64,000 bases of DNA from Nostoc sp. T09 (lineage in GTDB: Bacteria > Cyanobacteriota > Cyanobacteriia > Cyanobacteriales > Nostocaceae). Positions within the stretch are counted from its first letter, which is position 1; every line of letters starts with the position of its first letter. This document shows, piece by piece, positions 1 to 7,773 of this stretch. The translations under genes and the position numbers were made by a program. The notes under the pieces were generated by a model. It was not told the origin of the DNA. It saw only the letters and a list, made by a program, of their open reading frames with translations, and searched no databases. The DNA lies in NCBI RefSeq assembly GCF_002154695.1, contig NZ_MTAV01000002.1:186001-250000 (forward strand), read 5' to 3'.

Positions 1-217
1 ATTGTTTAGGATCTGTGGTTAGAGAAACCGCAAACAGGGCATCCTGAGGAATAATAGTTGCTCCTACTGGCAAATCTCTGGAAAATGGTTGCCCTTGAGT
101 TAATAACCAGTATGCTGCGCTCCCTAGACCTATCAATAATCCAGCAGCAGAGAGTGTCAGCACCAGAGATGGTTTCTTTCTTTTTTTTATCGGAACAGAC
201 ACAACAGGCAGTGCCAT
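1..217 (-). CDS. DUF3352 domain protein, 5' end only (partial)
   Basis: Reading the minus strand from an ATG at 217-215 gives an open frame that runs off the left edge of the window. About 72 residues are visible: a short basic stretch (IKKRKKPS), one hydrophobic segment (about residues 18-40), then a sequence with the words PVGATIIPQDALFAVSLTT. From memory this is the start of the cyanobacterial DUF3352 family, membrane-anchored proteins of unknown function with a large extracytoplasmic part. The topology (cytoplasmic N-terminus, single anchor) is inferred. The rest of the gene lies outside the window, so length and intactness cannot be judged. Confidence 0.7.
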   Translation of the reverse strand, partial: MALPVVSVPIKKRKKPSLVLTLSAAGLLIGLGSAAYWLLTQGQPFSRDLPVGATIIPQDALFAVSLTTDPKQ

Positions 218-1036
218 TGAAACCTACACCTCATACTTACGAACTCATTACTTGATTGGTCAAGTAAACCAAAAGTTTTCCCATGCTCTAGGGCAGCCAA
301 TTACATTAATTTATCCACCCTAGATATTGATGCTCCTTTGGTCTTCAACTTTCCCAACTATTTCAAAAGCTTTATTTTTGTGGTTAATCACCTTTGGTAA
401 CACACTTTAGTTTATTTCGCAGAACAAGGTGGAAAATTCCCCAAAGCAAATTCGTTATCCCAAGCGATCTGAGGATATAACTAACTTGACAAAGCTGCAA
501 GTCATCAGTACAGCTATATTAGTTCACCTAACTTAGCTGTTGCTTTTACTGTGCAAGAACGCGATCGCTACTGTGGCATGAAGTAAAAATTTGAAAAATT
601 GGATACTAGCTTAAAGCACAAATTTAGTCACATTGCATTGCTGTATTTCAAACATTATTCCTCATTTTCAATGATAAGCAGCTAATTTTTGTTGGATAAA
701 GCAAAAATATTCAGAATTACGTTGAAATCCACGATCTTTAGGTTTAATAATCCTTAAATTGACAGGTTTTGTAGTGAATAAAGGTACTAATTTCCTCAAC
801 TTCAATACAGTTATTGTTAATTTTTGTTATTTATTTAAAATTTATAAAAACTCATGCAGCGTGATGAAAATAACTATGCAGTTAGAAATCACCTAAAAGC
901 TTACAGTCTCATATTTCTGTCTGCCTTTTGCCATCAGGCATGTGCCTATACTAGCCAATTACAAACTAAATTTTTGCCAAGTTGCTATTGTATCTTCAGC
1001 GAAAAGGTCAGAAAAAGAATCTTTAGTTTTAGCTTT
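218..1036. other. AT-rich gap with no gene recognised
   Basis: This is the region between the divergent DUF3352 gene and the 3' end of the chorismate lyase-like gene. It contains a HIP1-type GCGATCGC near 551 and stretches of A/T. A 67-codon open frame on the + strand at 854-1057 has no recognisable domain and overlaps the end of the neighbouring gene, so it was not called. The promoter of the DUF3352 gene must lie in the first few hundred bases, but no clear boxes could be picked out. Confidence 0.5.
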
Positions 1037-1660
1037 TTAGGGATTACTAGAACTTAGCTGCATAGGACCCAAGTATTTAGTTAAATAAGGCGAGAAAACT
1101 TCATATATTAATGTCAAAGGCTGTCCGTGATGCCAAAACAAATAGTGACGACCCCAAAAAGGCCCACTCACCTCAAAACCAGACTCTAAACCAGGTGAGC
1201 AACCACAGTAAATGCCTTGGACATCCCGATACAACTCAGTGCGCAGACGCGCTAAACTAGCCCAAATCGGTAATGAACGGTTTTGCAAATACTCATCTAC
1301 ATGGCTGGCTTCCCACCAAGAAGTAGCATATGCCAATCGCTGACCAGAAGCGGTGCGCAGCCAAACCTGTCGCCGCAGTCGTGGACCTGGGACAGCTTGA
1401 ATTAAATCGGGAGCAGCATCTGAGTCCATGCCAATTAATGACATATCAATTACATCCACTTCCGTTGACTCACCTGTGAGCAATTCTAAGTGACGTGTTG
1501 GTGAGCCATCGCCCAAAAGTAGCATTTGCCAAGTTGGTGCCAGTTGAGAGTGGGGCAAACTTTGCTTGATTACGTCCTCCCCACCTTGCCAAATCGGAGT
1601 CAGACGATGCCATGCTGCTGGCAGTGTTAAATTGTTTGTCGGCTTAAAAATAGCAGTCAA
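1037..1660 (-). CDS. Chorismate lyase-like protein (DUF98 family)
   Basis: A 207-residue protein resembling the cyanobacterial chorismate pyruvate-lyase family. That family converts chorismate to 4-hydroxybenzoate plus pyruvate, the entry step for the plastoquinone ring in cyanobacteria. Supporting words are PGPRLRRQVWLRT in mid-protein, followed by WWEASHVDEYL and the terminal GRHYLFWHHGQPLTLIYEVFSPYL, typical of the family's closing strand. Length fits a single-domain, soluble enzyme. The frame opens with TTG at 1660-1658; a stop lies three codons upstream and no ATG follows within the first 25 codons, so TTG is the likely start. It is a single gene. The function is known for the family and inferred here. 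Confidence 0.75.
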   Translation of the reverse strand: MTAIFKPTNNLTLPAAWHRLTPIWQGGEDVIKQSLPHSQLAPTWQMLLLGDGSPTRHLELLTGESTEVDVIDMSLIGMDSDAAPDLIQAVPGPRLRRQVWLRTASGQRLAYATSWWEASHVDEYLQNRSLPIWASLARLRTELYRDVQGIYCGCSPGLESGFEVSGPFWGRHYLFWHHGQPLTLIYEVFSPYLTKYLGPMQLSSSNP

Positions 1661-1798
1661 TGTTCTTTACAAAAGTTCACTTATTTCTATGAAAGCATAA
1701 AAAACTAGTATTAAGTAAAGATTCCAAAGTCAAAAGCCAATGGTTCCAGGTTTTGCAACCATTGACCATCGACTTTTAACTAACTATTCACTAAAAAA

Positions 1799-1879
1799 TG
1801 CGGATGGCGAGACTCGAACTCGCAAGGCAAAGCCACACGCACCTCAAGCGTGCGCGTATACCAATTCCGCCACATCCGC
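1799..1879 (-). tRNA. tRNA-Leu (anticodon GAG)
   Basis: The minus strand folds as a class II tRNA. The acceptor stem GCGGATG pairs with CATCCGC, with discriminator A at 1799. The D-arm contains GGCGGAATTGGTATA. The anticodon stem CACGC/GCGTG encloses loop TTGAGGT, giving anticodon GAG, which reads CUC and CUU leucine codons. A long variable arm follows, then a T-arm with GTTCGAGTC. CCA is not encoded. All arms pair well, so it looks functional. Confidence 0.97.
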
Positions 1880-2006
1880 ACGGGTTTTATCACTGAATTA
1901 AGAATATAGCATAAATTTTCTGCCAGCGGATATCAGACGGACAGAAATATAGTCACTTCACGAGTGATATTAAAAGGGGTATAGCCAACGTGGGATGCAC
2001 GGTACG

Positions 2007-2201
2007 CTTGCAACAACCTAGTTTGGGTGAATGCAAGAGACGAACAGTAGCAATATTGTTAATCTAGTTAAACCCCGTAGGCACTCTCAGCCAAATCCTA
2101 CCCTTTGGGAAGCTTCCCGGAGGGCTTATACCCTCTTCTTGGGATGAGGTTAGGGAATCTCCTGTCATAATTTGAAATAAGGCGGAAAGCATTGTTGCAA
2201 G
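2007..2201 (+). ncRNA. Candidate structured RNA, possibly 6S-like
   Basis: CTTGCAACAA at 2007-2016 is exactly complementary to TTGTTGCAAG at 2192-2201, closing a 195-nt element. Inside it, CCT-GTTT and AAAT-AGG can extend the stem after a bulge. The middle holds local hairpins: GTAGG/CCTAC, GGGAAGCTTCCC and GAGGG/CCCTC. A closed rod of about 190 nt with an internal bubble is the general plan of bacterial 6S RNA, which binds RNA polymerase. No protein frame fits, and it lies between the tRNA-Leu gene and accC. It could instead be a long structured accC leader. The identity is inferred from shape and size only. Confidence 0.4.
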
Positions 2202-2251
2202 TTGAATGGGAGAGAATGTCAATCTACTGGTACAGATATCGAAGCTAAAAA

Positions 2252-3601
2252 ATGAAGTTTGACAAAATATTAATTGCCAATCGGGGAGAAATCGCCCTTC
2301 GTATTCTCCGCGCCTGTGAAGAAATGGGAATTGCGACAGTTGCCGTTCACTCCACTGTTGACCGTAATGCTCTACATGTGCAACTTGCCGATGAAGCGGT
2401 TTGCATTGGCGAACCTGCCAGCAGTAAAAGTTATTTGAATATTCCCAATATCATTGCTGCCGCCTTGACGCGTAATGCTAGCGCCATTCATCCTGGATAT
2501 GGCTTCCTAGCAGAAAATGCCCGGTTTGCAGAAATTTGTGCTGACCATCATATTGCCTTTATTGGTCCAACCCCCGAAGCTATACGCTTGATGGGTGATA
2601 AATCCACTGCCAAAGAAACCATGCAAAAGGCTGGGGTACCTACAGTACCAGGTAGTGATGGTTTGGTAGAGTCTGAGCAAGAAGGATTAGCATTTGCCAA
2701 AGATATTGGCTATCCAGTCATGATCAAAGCCACAGCTGGTGGCGGTGGACGGGGTATGCGTCTAGTGACTTGTGAGAGCGAATTTGTCAAACTCTTCCTA
2801 GCGGCTCAAGGAGAAGCAGGTGCTGCCTTTGGTAATTCTGGCGTTTATATAGAAAAATTTATTGAGCGTCCACGCCATATTGAATTTCAAATTTTGGCAG
2901 ATAATTACGGCAACGTCATCCATTTAGGTGAACGGGATTGCTCGATTCAACGACGCAATCAAAAGCTTTTAGAAGAAGCTCCCAGCCCCGCTCTCGACTC
3001 AGATCTGCGAGATAAAATGGGCCAAGCTGCCGTGAAAGCTGCCCAGTTTATTAACTACAGTGGGGCAGGGACTATCGAATTTCTTTTGGATAGATCCGGT
3101 AAATTCTACTTTATGGAAATGAACACCCGGATTCAAGTTGAGCATCCCGTGACAGAGATGATTACTGGGGTAGACTTGGTGGCTGAACAAATCCGGGTTG
3201 CCCAAGGGGAAAGACTCAAGTTGACTCAAGACCAAGTAGTTTTACAAGGTCATGCCATTGAATGCCGGATTAACGCCGAAGACCCCGACCACGACTTTCG
3301 CCCTTCTCCTGGACGTATCAGTGGTTATCTGCCACCTGGTGGCCCTGGTGTCCGCATTGATTCCCACGTCTACACCGATTACCAAATACCTCCCTATTAT
3401 GATTCCCTAATTGGTAAGTTAATTGTTTGGGGAAGCGATCGTCCTACTGCTATTAACCGGATGAAACGAGCGTTACGGGAGTGCGCAATCACTGGACTGC
3501 CTACGACTATTGGGTTTCATCAAAGAATTATGGAAACGCCGCAGTTTTTGCAGGGTAATGTTTACACCAATTTCGTGCAGGAGTTAAATAGCCAAGGGTA
3601 G
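2252..3601 (+). CDS. accC: Acetyl-CoA carboxylase, biotin carboxylase subunit
   Basis: A 449-residue biotin carboxylase, the subunit that uses ATP and bicarbonate to carboxylate the biotin on AccB in the first step of fatty acid synthesis. The N-terminal domain begins [19 protein letters not shown]. The ATP-grasp domain has Lys159 and the glycine-rich loop [10 protein letters not shown] (about 161-170), then the [15 protein letters not shown] motif near 224-238 and the active-site stretch [14 protein letters not shown] near 287. The C-terminal domain is complete. Length equals the family norm. The ATG is preceded by an A-rich stretch rather than a clear Shine-Dalgarno. The gene stands alone, as acc genes usually do in cyanobacteria. 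The function is well established for the family. Confidence 0.97.
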   Translation: MKFDKILIANRGEIALRILRACEEMGIATVAVHSTVDRNALHVQLADEAVCIGEPASSKSYLNIPNIIAAALTRNASAIHPGYGFLAENARFAEICADHHIAFIGPTPEAIRLMGDKSTAKETMQKAGVPTVPGSDGLVESEQEGLAFAKDIGYPVMIKATAGGGGRGMRLVTCESEFVKLFLAAQGEAGAAFGNSGVYIEKFIERPRHIEFQILADNYGNVIHLGERDCSIQRRNQKLLEEAPSPALDSDLRDKMGQAAVKAAQFINYSGAGTIEFLLDRSGKFYFMEMNTRIQVEHPVTEMITGVDLVAEQIRVAQGERLKLTQDQVVLQGHAIECRINAEDPDHDFRPSPGRISGYLPPGGPGVRIDSHVYTDYQIPPYYDSLIGKLIVWGSDRPTAINRMKRALRECAITGLPTTIGFHQRIMETPQFLQGNVYTNFVQELNSQG

Positions 3602-3669
3602 TACTTAAGGATTAGGGAATAGGGGCTAGGAGGACACAACGGAATAATCAATGCCTCATACCCTGTTCC

Positions 3670-3963
3670 CTAACTCACACGAGACAACATGGTCAGTAAG
3701 CCTTGCTGACCCAACAGAATTTCTCGTAGCAAACTGAAAATCCCAACCCAAATAATTGGGGTAATATCTACTCCACCTATGGGTGGTACAAGTTTTCGCA
3801 ACAGTACTAAAAAAGGTTCAGTGGGCCAAGCTATGAGATTCAGGGGGAACTGATTCAGATTCACTTGCGGATACCAAGTGAGAATAATGCGAAAAATAAA
3901 CAAAAATATCATCAATCCCAACACAGGATTGAGAATCCAAGTAGTCAGGTTAACACCAGTCAT
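3670..3963 (-). CDS. YggT/Ycf19 family membrane protein
   Basis: A 97-residue protein with two hydrophobic segments (about residues 8-27 and 65-85). Between them are the words RIILTWYPQVNLNQFP and WPTEPFLVLLRKLVPPIGGVDITPI, hallmarks of the YggT family, called Ycf19 in plastids. Members sit in the cytoplasmic or thylakoid membrane and have been linked to organisation of thylakoids, nucleoids or division; the molecular role is unsettled. It converges on accC with a 68-bp gap that holds no obvious terminator hairpin. Length and architecture are normal, and the ATG start is the only plausible one. Confidence 0.88.
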   Translation of the reverse strand: MTGVNLTTWILNPVLGLMIFLFIFRIILTWYPQVNLNQFPLNLIAWPTEPFLVLLRKLVPPIGGVDITPIIWVGIFSLLREILLGQQGLLTMLSRVS

Positions 3964-4221
3964 TGGTTTGAAGTACTATCTGTGAACGCAGAAAAAACCT
4001 AAGCGACATTCAAAAAATTTTTAAGCTTTGTAAAGCACTCTCTATAATTTTAACCAAATGCTGTCACTTCCTCTTAGGGATCGAAAAGCAAATACGCTAA
4101 GGCAGTTAACCTCATCATTTGTGAGGGCAGTGGTTATTTTGTAGCTCATGATTAGAGGCTTCTCAAGGAAGTGATACACCATTAGAATTATGATGAAGTG
4201 TGTAAAAAAAGGTTGAGAACT

Positions 4222-4341
4222 ATGACACCTGCTTTAGCAAATTTTCTTTGGAGTCTATTTTGGGGTGCTGTGATTGTCGTTATTCCTGCGACAGTTGGTT
4301 TGATTTTCATTAGCCAAAAAGATAAAATCCAGCGTTCATAA
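4222..4341 (+). CDS. psbX: Photosystem II reaction centre protein PsbX
   Basis: A 39-codon frame starting at the ATG at 4222 encodes [15 protein letters not shown], continuing through [19 protein letters not shown]. This is the type-1 PsbX, a single-span subunit of photosystem II near cytochrome b559 that affects plastoquinone exchange at the QB site. One membrane helix covers about residues 10-32, flanked by the typical N-terminal TPALANFLW and the C-terminal charged KDKIQRS. GGTTGAG lies 4-10 bases ahead of the ATG. The gene is short enough to be missed by automatic callers. Sequence match to the family is strong by memory. Confidence 0.95.
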   Translation: MTPALANFLWSLFWGAVIVVIPATVGLIFISQKDKIQRS

Positions 4342-4482
4342 TGCTTGCTGGAGTCAGTTTGACTCTCATAAACCATTAGTCTGTTAGCTCTCTACCTAAT
4401 TGCAGCAAGCGCAGCAATTCCTCTTACAGGGGACAAGGTATACTTAGCTGACAGACAAAAAAATTTTTAGCTTTCGGTGGAC

Positions 4483-4517
4483 AGCTTCAAAGCTTCTTTA
4501 CCAGTTGCTTTGAAGCT
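4483..4517. repeat. Inverted repeat hairpin between psbX and ycf66
   Basis: AGCTTCAAAGC at 4483-4493 pairs perfectly with GCTTTGAAGCT at 4507-4517 across a 13-nt loop. It sits 140 bp after the psbX stop and 78 bp before ycf66. It could end psbX transcripts, although no T-run follows on the + strand. A related but shorter GAAGCT/AGCTTC pair occurs near 34980-35020. Confidence 0.5.
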
Positions 4518-4594
4518 TAAATATATTGTGCCTGTTTAGAGTAGTGATTTTAATTGTGACTCGCTAACATAGATTTGATATTGGGAAAACAGCA

Positions 4595-5500
4595 ATGATA
4601 AATTTTGGGCTGAACTCAGCCAGTATTCTGGCTCAGGTAAATTTTGGAACGAACTCAGCCAGTATTCTAGGAATTTTCCTGGCTGTGGCTGGGGCAGCAC
4701 TGTATTTTTTGCGGACTGTGCGTCCAGAACTGTCACGAGATCAAGATATCTTTTTTGCGGCAGTAGGCTTACTCTGTGGCTTTATTTTGATCTTTCAAGG
4801 TTGGCGACTGGACCCGATTTTGCAATTTGGTCAGCTGCTTTTAGTCGGCACAACCGTATTTTTTGCCGTTGAAAGTATTCGCTTGCGTAGTATCGCTACC
4901 CAGCAAGCCAAGCGCAACACTCCAATTGTGGATGAAGACCGTCCAGTGAGCAACAACTATTCTTATAATAAGCGGCGGGGATATCAGGCTGAGGTGGATG
5001 ACGATTTAGATCCATTGCCTTATGAAGAAGAGGAACGCCCTGTACGTCCCCGAATTCGTGCTAGCAGGGAGGAGCGTTCATCTCGTGACGATTACTATGA
5101 GGAACAACCACCCCGTCGTTCAGAACGTCGCAACGGGAATGACAGGCAGGACGTAGGAGATAAAAGTCGTCGCCGTACTTCTGGACGTTCTGTGAGTCGT
5201 CCCTCAGATAGGTTGGAACAAGAAGATTGGGGTTCTGCTTCTAGAGAGGTTGATGATTGGGATAGTTCGGGAGGAGAAACGAGAAAACCTTCTCGTCGTG
5301 GCAATAACGGACCGCAGCGACCAGAAAGTCGTGATGAGGATGTCACCCCCAGACCAAGAAGGCGTCGTCCAGCTAGTGACTCAACTTCTCGCAGAGAGCG
5401 TGAGGATGACGAGGCGATACCAACTGATTACGTAGAATACAAACCGCTTGAACGACCAGATGAGAATTCTGATAATTCAACCAATTTTGATGATATTTAA
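4595..5500 (+). CDS. ycf66: Ycf66 family protein
   Basis: A 301-residue protein. The first 110 residues match Ycf66, a cyanobacterial and early-plastid membrane protein of unknown function. They contain two or three hydrophobic segments (about 24-41, 54-68 and 78-92) with ALYFLRTVRPELSRDQDIFFAA and FQGWRLDPILQFGQLLL. The N-terminus carries a near-perfect internal repeat, NFGLNSASIL then NFGTNSASIL, visible in the DNA as two copies of GAACTCAGCCAGTATTCT. From about residue 125 the protein is a long, polar, low-complexity tail rich in Arg, Glu, Asp and Ser, likely disordered and cytoplasmic or stromal. The ATG at 4595 is the first in frame. Confidence 0.88.
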   Translation: MINFGLNSASILAQVNFGTNSASILGIFLAVAGAALYFLRTVRPELSRDQDIFFAAVGLLCGFILIFQGWRLDPILQFGQLLLVGTTVFFAVESIRLRSIATQQAKRNTPIVDEDRPVSNNYSYNKRRGYQAEVDDDLDPLPYEEEERPVRPRIRASREERSSRDDYYEEQPPRRSERRNGNDRQDVGDKSRRRTSGRSVSRPSDRLEQEDWGSASREVDDWDSSGGETRKPSRRGNNGPQRPESRDEDVTPRPRRRRPASDSTSRREREDDEAIPTDYVEYKPLERPDENSDNSTNFDDI

Positions 5501-5530
5501 AACAGTCAGGGGCGATGGAAAATAGTTGAG

Positions 5531-6100
5531 GTGAAAAAATTTACACCAGTATTTTGGCTCCAAAGACCGATTCATTGGAGCCTAGTTTTTAGCCTGGCAA
5601 CTGTGCTTGTGTCTTGTAATTCCAGTGATATTCCGATTGGGCCTACTTCCCTCAACAGTCGTTACACAGAAGAGCAACCGACTTTGAGTGGAAATGGGCG
5701 CTTTTTAGCGTTTGTGTCTAATCGTAATGGTAGTCACCAAATTTTGGTATACGACTTAGAGAGGCAAAGTTTTATTGGCACCCCAGGCTTAAACCGGCCG
5801 GAGACAATTGCCGAAAGTCCTAGCTTGAGCTACACAGGACGTTACATTGCTTATCTAACTAGCGACCAAGGCAGACCAGTGGTAGCACTTTATGATCGCG
5901 CTATCCAACAATCACAAATTCTCACCCCAATTTATCGTGGCTGGGTGAGAAAACCAGGTATCAGCCCTGATGGACGTTATATTGTATTTGAAACCGCCAG
6001 CCGCGGTCAGTGGGACATTGAAGTCCTAGACCGGGGGCCAAATATGGAGTTAGATATTCCCAATGGTGCAACTGTCGCTCCACCACCCACAGCACCATAA
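5531..6100 (+). CDS. TolB-like beta-propeller lipoprotein
   Basis: A 189-residue protein starting with GTG at 5531, behind TTGAG. Residues 15-29 form a signal peptide ending LVSC, a lipobox, so Cys29 would be lipidated. The mature part has three repeats of the WD40-like/PD40 type seen in TolB: TLSGNGRFLAFVSNRNGS, SLSYTGRYIAYLTSD and GISPDGRYIVFETASRG, each followed by a strand ending in Y/D-R. Three blades are too few for a closed propeller, so it may be a partial propeller or may dimerise. It is followed 83 bp later by a paralogue of the same design. Function is unknown; location at an extracytoplasmic membrane face is inferred. Confidence 0.75.
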   Translation: MKKFTPVFWLQRPIHWSLVFSLATVLVSCNSSDIPIGPTSLNSRYTEEQPTLSGNGRFLAFVSNRNGSHQILVYDLERQSFIGTPGLNRPETIAESPSLSYTGRYIAYLTSDQGRPVVALYDRAIQQSQILTPIYRGWVRKPGISPDGRYIVFETASRGQWDIEVLDRGPNMELDIPNGATVAPPPTAP

Positions 6101-6183
6101 GTGGAAATGAAAAAGAATTCTGAGTTATTAGTGATTAGACTATTTACGATTAACTAATGACTAAGAAATAACTCCTAAATATT

Positions 6184-6708
6184 ATGAAACGCTCTATTTT
6201 TATATCTGTTTTTGCCTGCTCAGGTTTGTTGACTGGCTGTTTTGGCTATCCCCGCCTTGTGAGTTACCCTTTCGATCCAGGAGGTCGCAGCCTCAACAGT
6301 TTAGCGTCAGAATTAAACCCCCAAATTGCTGGCAGATATATTATTTTTACTACTGACAGACGAGGTAGCCAAGATGTTTACTTGTTTGATCGGTTAACTA
6401 GCAATTTGGTTGATTTGCCAGGTTTAAATTCCTTAGATGCGATCGCTTCTCATCCTAGTATTTCTGAGGATGGTCGTTATGTGGTTTTTGCAGCCAGCCG
6501 TCAAGGGCGATCGGCTATCTTCCTTTATGACCGGGAAACACGCCAATCGCGGAATTTAACTGCTAATTTGCAAGCAGAAGTCCGCAATCCCACGATTAGC
6601 GCTGATGGTACTAGGATTGCCTTTGAATCTACTAATAATGGTCAGTGGGATATTTTAGTCTATGACCGTTTTGGACGACCGTTAAATATACCTCAAGATC
6701 CACGTTGA
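6184..6708 (+). CDS. TolB-like beta-propeller lipoprotein (paralogue)
   Basis: A 174-residue protein with a lipoprotein signal ending LLTGC (Cys19). The mature part carries three PD40-type repeats: ELNPQIAGRYIIFTTDRRGS, SISEDGRYVVFAASRQGR and TISADGTRIAFESTNNGQ. Repeat spacing and the ending GQWDILVYDRFGRP closely parallel the upstream gene (GQWDIEVLDRG), so the two are tandem paralogues. They are probably co-transcribed; the 83-bp gap is AT-rich with tandem TTA/ACTAA words. The specific role is not known. A contribution to envelope assembly by analogy with TolB would be speculation. Confidence 0.75.
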   Translation: MKRSIFISVFACSGLLTGCFGYPRLVSYPFDPGGRSLNSLASELNPQIAGRYIIFTTDRRGSQDVYLFDRLTSNLVDLPGLNSLDAIASHPSISEDGRYVVFAASRQGRSAIFLYDRETRQSRNLTANLQAEVRNPTISADGTRIAFESTNNGQWDILVYDRFGRPLNIPQDPR

Positions 6709-6765
6709 GGAAGTCAAAAGTTAAAGGTTAAGAGTTAAGAGTTTTTCTGTTGGTCTTCCTTGTGC

Positions 6766-7773
6766 CTAATCCCCAGATCTGATGGCTTCTTCCACAGATT
6801 CAATGAGCGATCGCACTTGTTGAGTACCTTCGGAAGATTCAAAGGAAAGTGGAAATTTACTTTTAGCGATCATCCGTAAACCGAGGGGTGCCAAACTGAG
6901 CAATCCTCGAAGATCTCGAAAATAATTACCAACGACATGTAAACCAAATTTACGTTCATCAATCCAGCCTCCTTCTTTCACCAACTCGATTAATACTTTG
7001 CGGTGACGAATTGAGCGACCATCGCTAGCTTGTTTGTGTGAAAGAATTTCTTGTTTAATTTTGGTAATTTGCTCTAGTGGTGCTACCTCCATTGGACAAA
7101 CTGAATCACAGTATAAACAACGGGTACAACCCCAAACTCCTTTAGTCCCTTCGTTATAATTTTCTAAACGTTTTTCAGTTTCTTGGTCGCGGGAGTCTGC
7201 TACCATCCGGTAAGCTTTGGCCAGGGCATGAGGACCCACAAAATCGGAATTTACTTCACGAGCATTGCACTCAGAGTAGCAAGCTCCACACATAATACAA
7301 TTACCAGTTTGATCGAGCCGCGATCGCTCTTGTGGCGTTTGCAAAAATTCTCTTTCTGGAACTTGTCGTGCTGCTGTACTCACATAGGGAGTCACCGCCT
7401 CTAAATTATTCCAGAAACTGCTCATATCCACCACCAAATCCTTAATCACGGGCATATTGCCTAGAGGTGCGATCGTGATTTCTGGAATGGCATTTACTTC
7501 CCGCGCTGGCGTTAGTGTCTTTTGTAATCTAGCAATTTCACTGCCAACATTTTCCTTGCAAGCTAAAGCAGATCGCCCATTAATTCGCATAGCGCAGCTA
7601 CCACAAATCGTATTGCGACAATTTTTACGATAAGCTAAAGTGCCATCTTGCTCCCATTTAATGCGATTTAGACAATCTAGGATTGTATTGCCAGGTTCTA
7701 CCTCCAAAAGGTAAGTTTGCACAACAGGAGAAGAATTCTGTTGCTGTCGAATGATTTTAAAAAGAATTTCCAT
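6766..7773 (-). CDS. sdhB: Succinate dehydrogenase/fumarate reductase iron-sulfur subunit
   Basis: A protein of about 335 residues from the ATG at 7773; a TTG three codons upstream also opens the frame but is poorly placed. The N-terminal ferredoxin-like domain has Cys52, Cys57, Cys60 and Cys72 for the [2Fe-2S] cluster (CRNTICGSCAM then ALAC). The C-terminal domain has CIMCGACYSEC (159-169) and CTRCLYCDSVCP (216-226) for the other clusters. This subunit passes electrons from succinate to the plastoquinone pool in the thylakoid membrane. It is longer than the 240-residue E. coli SdhB because of a C-terminal extension after the last cluster. No sdhA or membrane anchor gene lies nearby, as is usual in cyanobacteria. 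Confidence 0.93.
   Translation of the reverse strand: MEILFKIIRQQQNSSPVVQTYLLEVEPGNTILDCLNRIKWEQDGTLAYRKNCRNTICGSCAMRINGRSALACKENVGSEIARLQKTLTPAREVNAIPEITIAPLGNMPVIKDLVVDMSSFWNNLEAVTPYVSTAARQVPEREFLQTPQERSRLDQTGNCIMCGACYSECNAREVNSDFVGPHALAKAYRMVADSRDQETEKRLENYNEGTKGVWGCTRCLYCDSVCPMEVAPLEQITKIKQEILSHKQASDGRSIRHRKVLIELVKEGGWIDERKFGLHVVGNYFRDLRGLLSLAPLGLRMIAKSKFPLSFESSEGTQQVRSLIESVEEAIRSGD

Noticed and set aside
854-1057. 67-codon + strand frame
   Set aside because: No ribosome site or family likeness, and it runs into the 3' end of the chorismate lyase-like gene.
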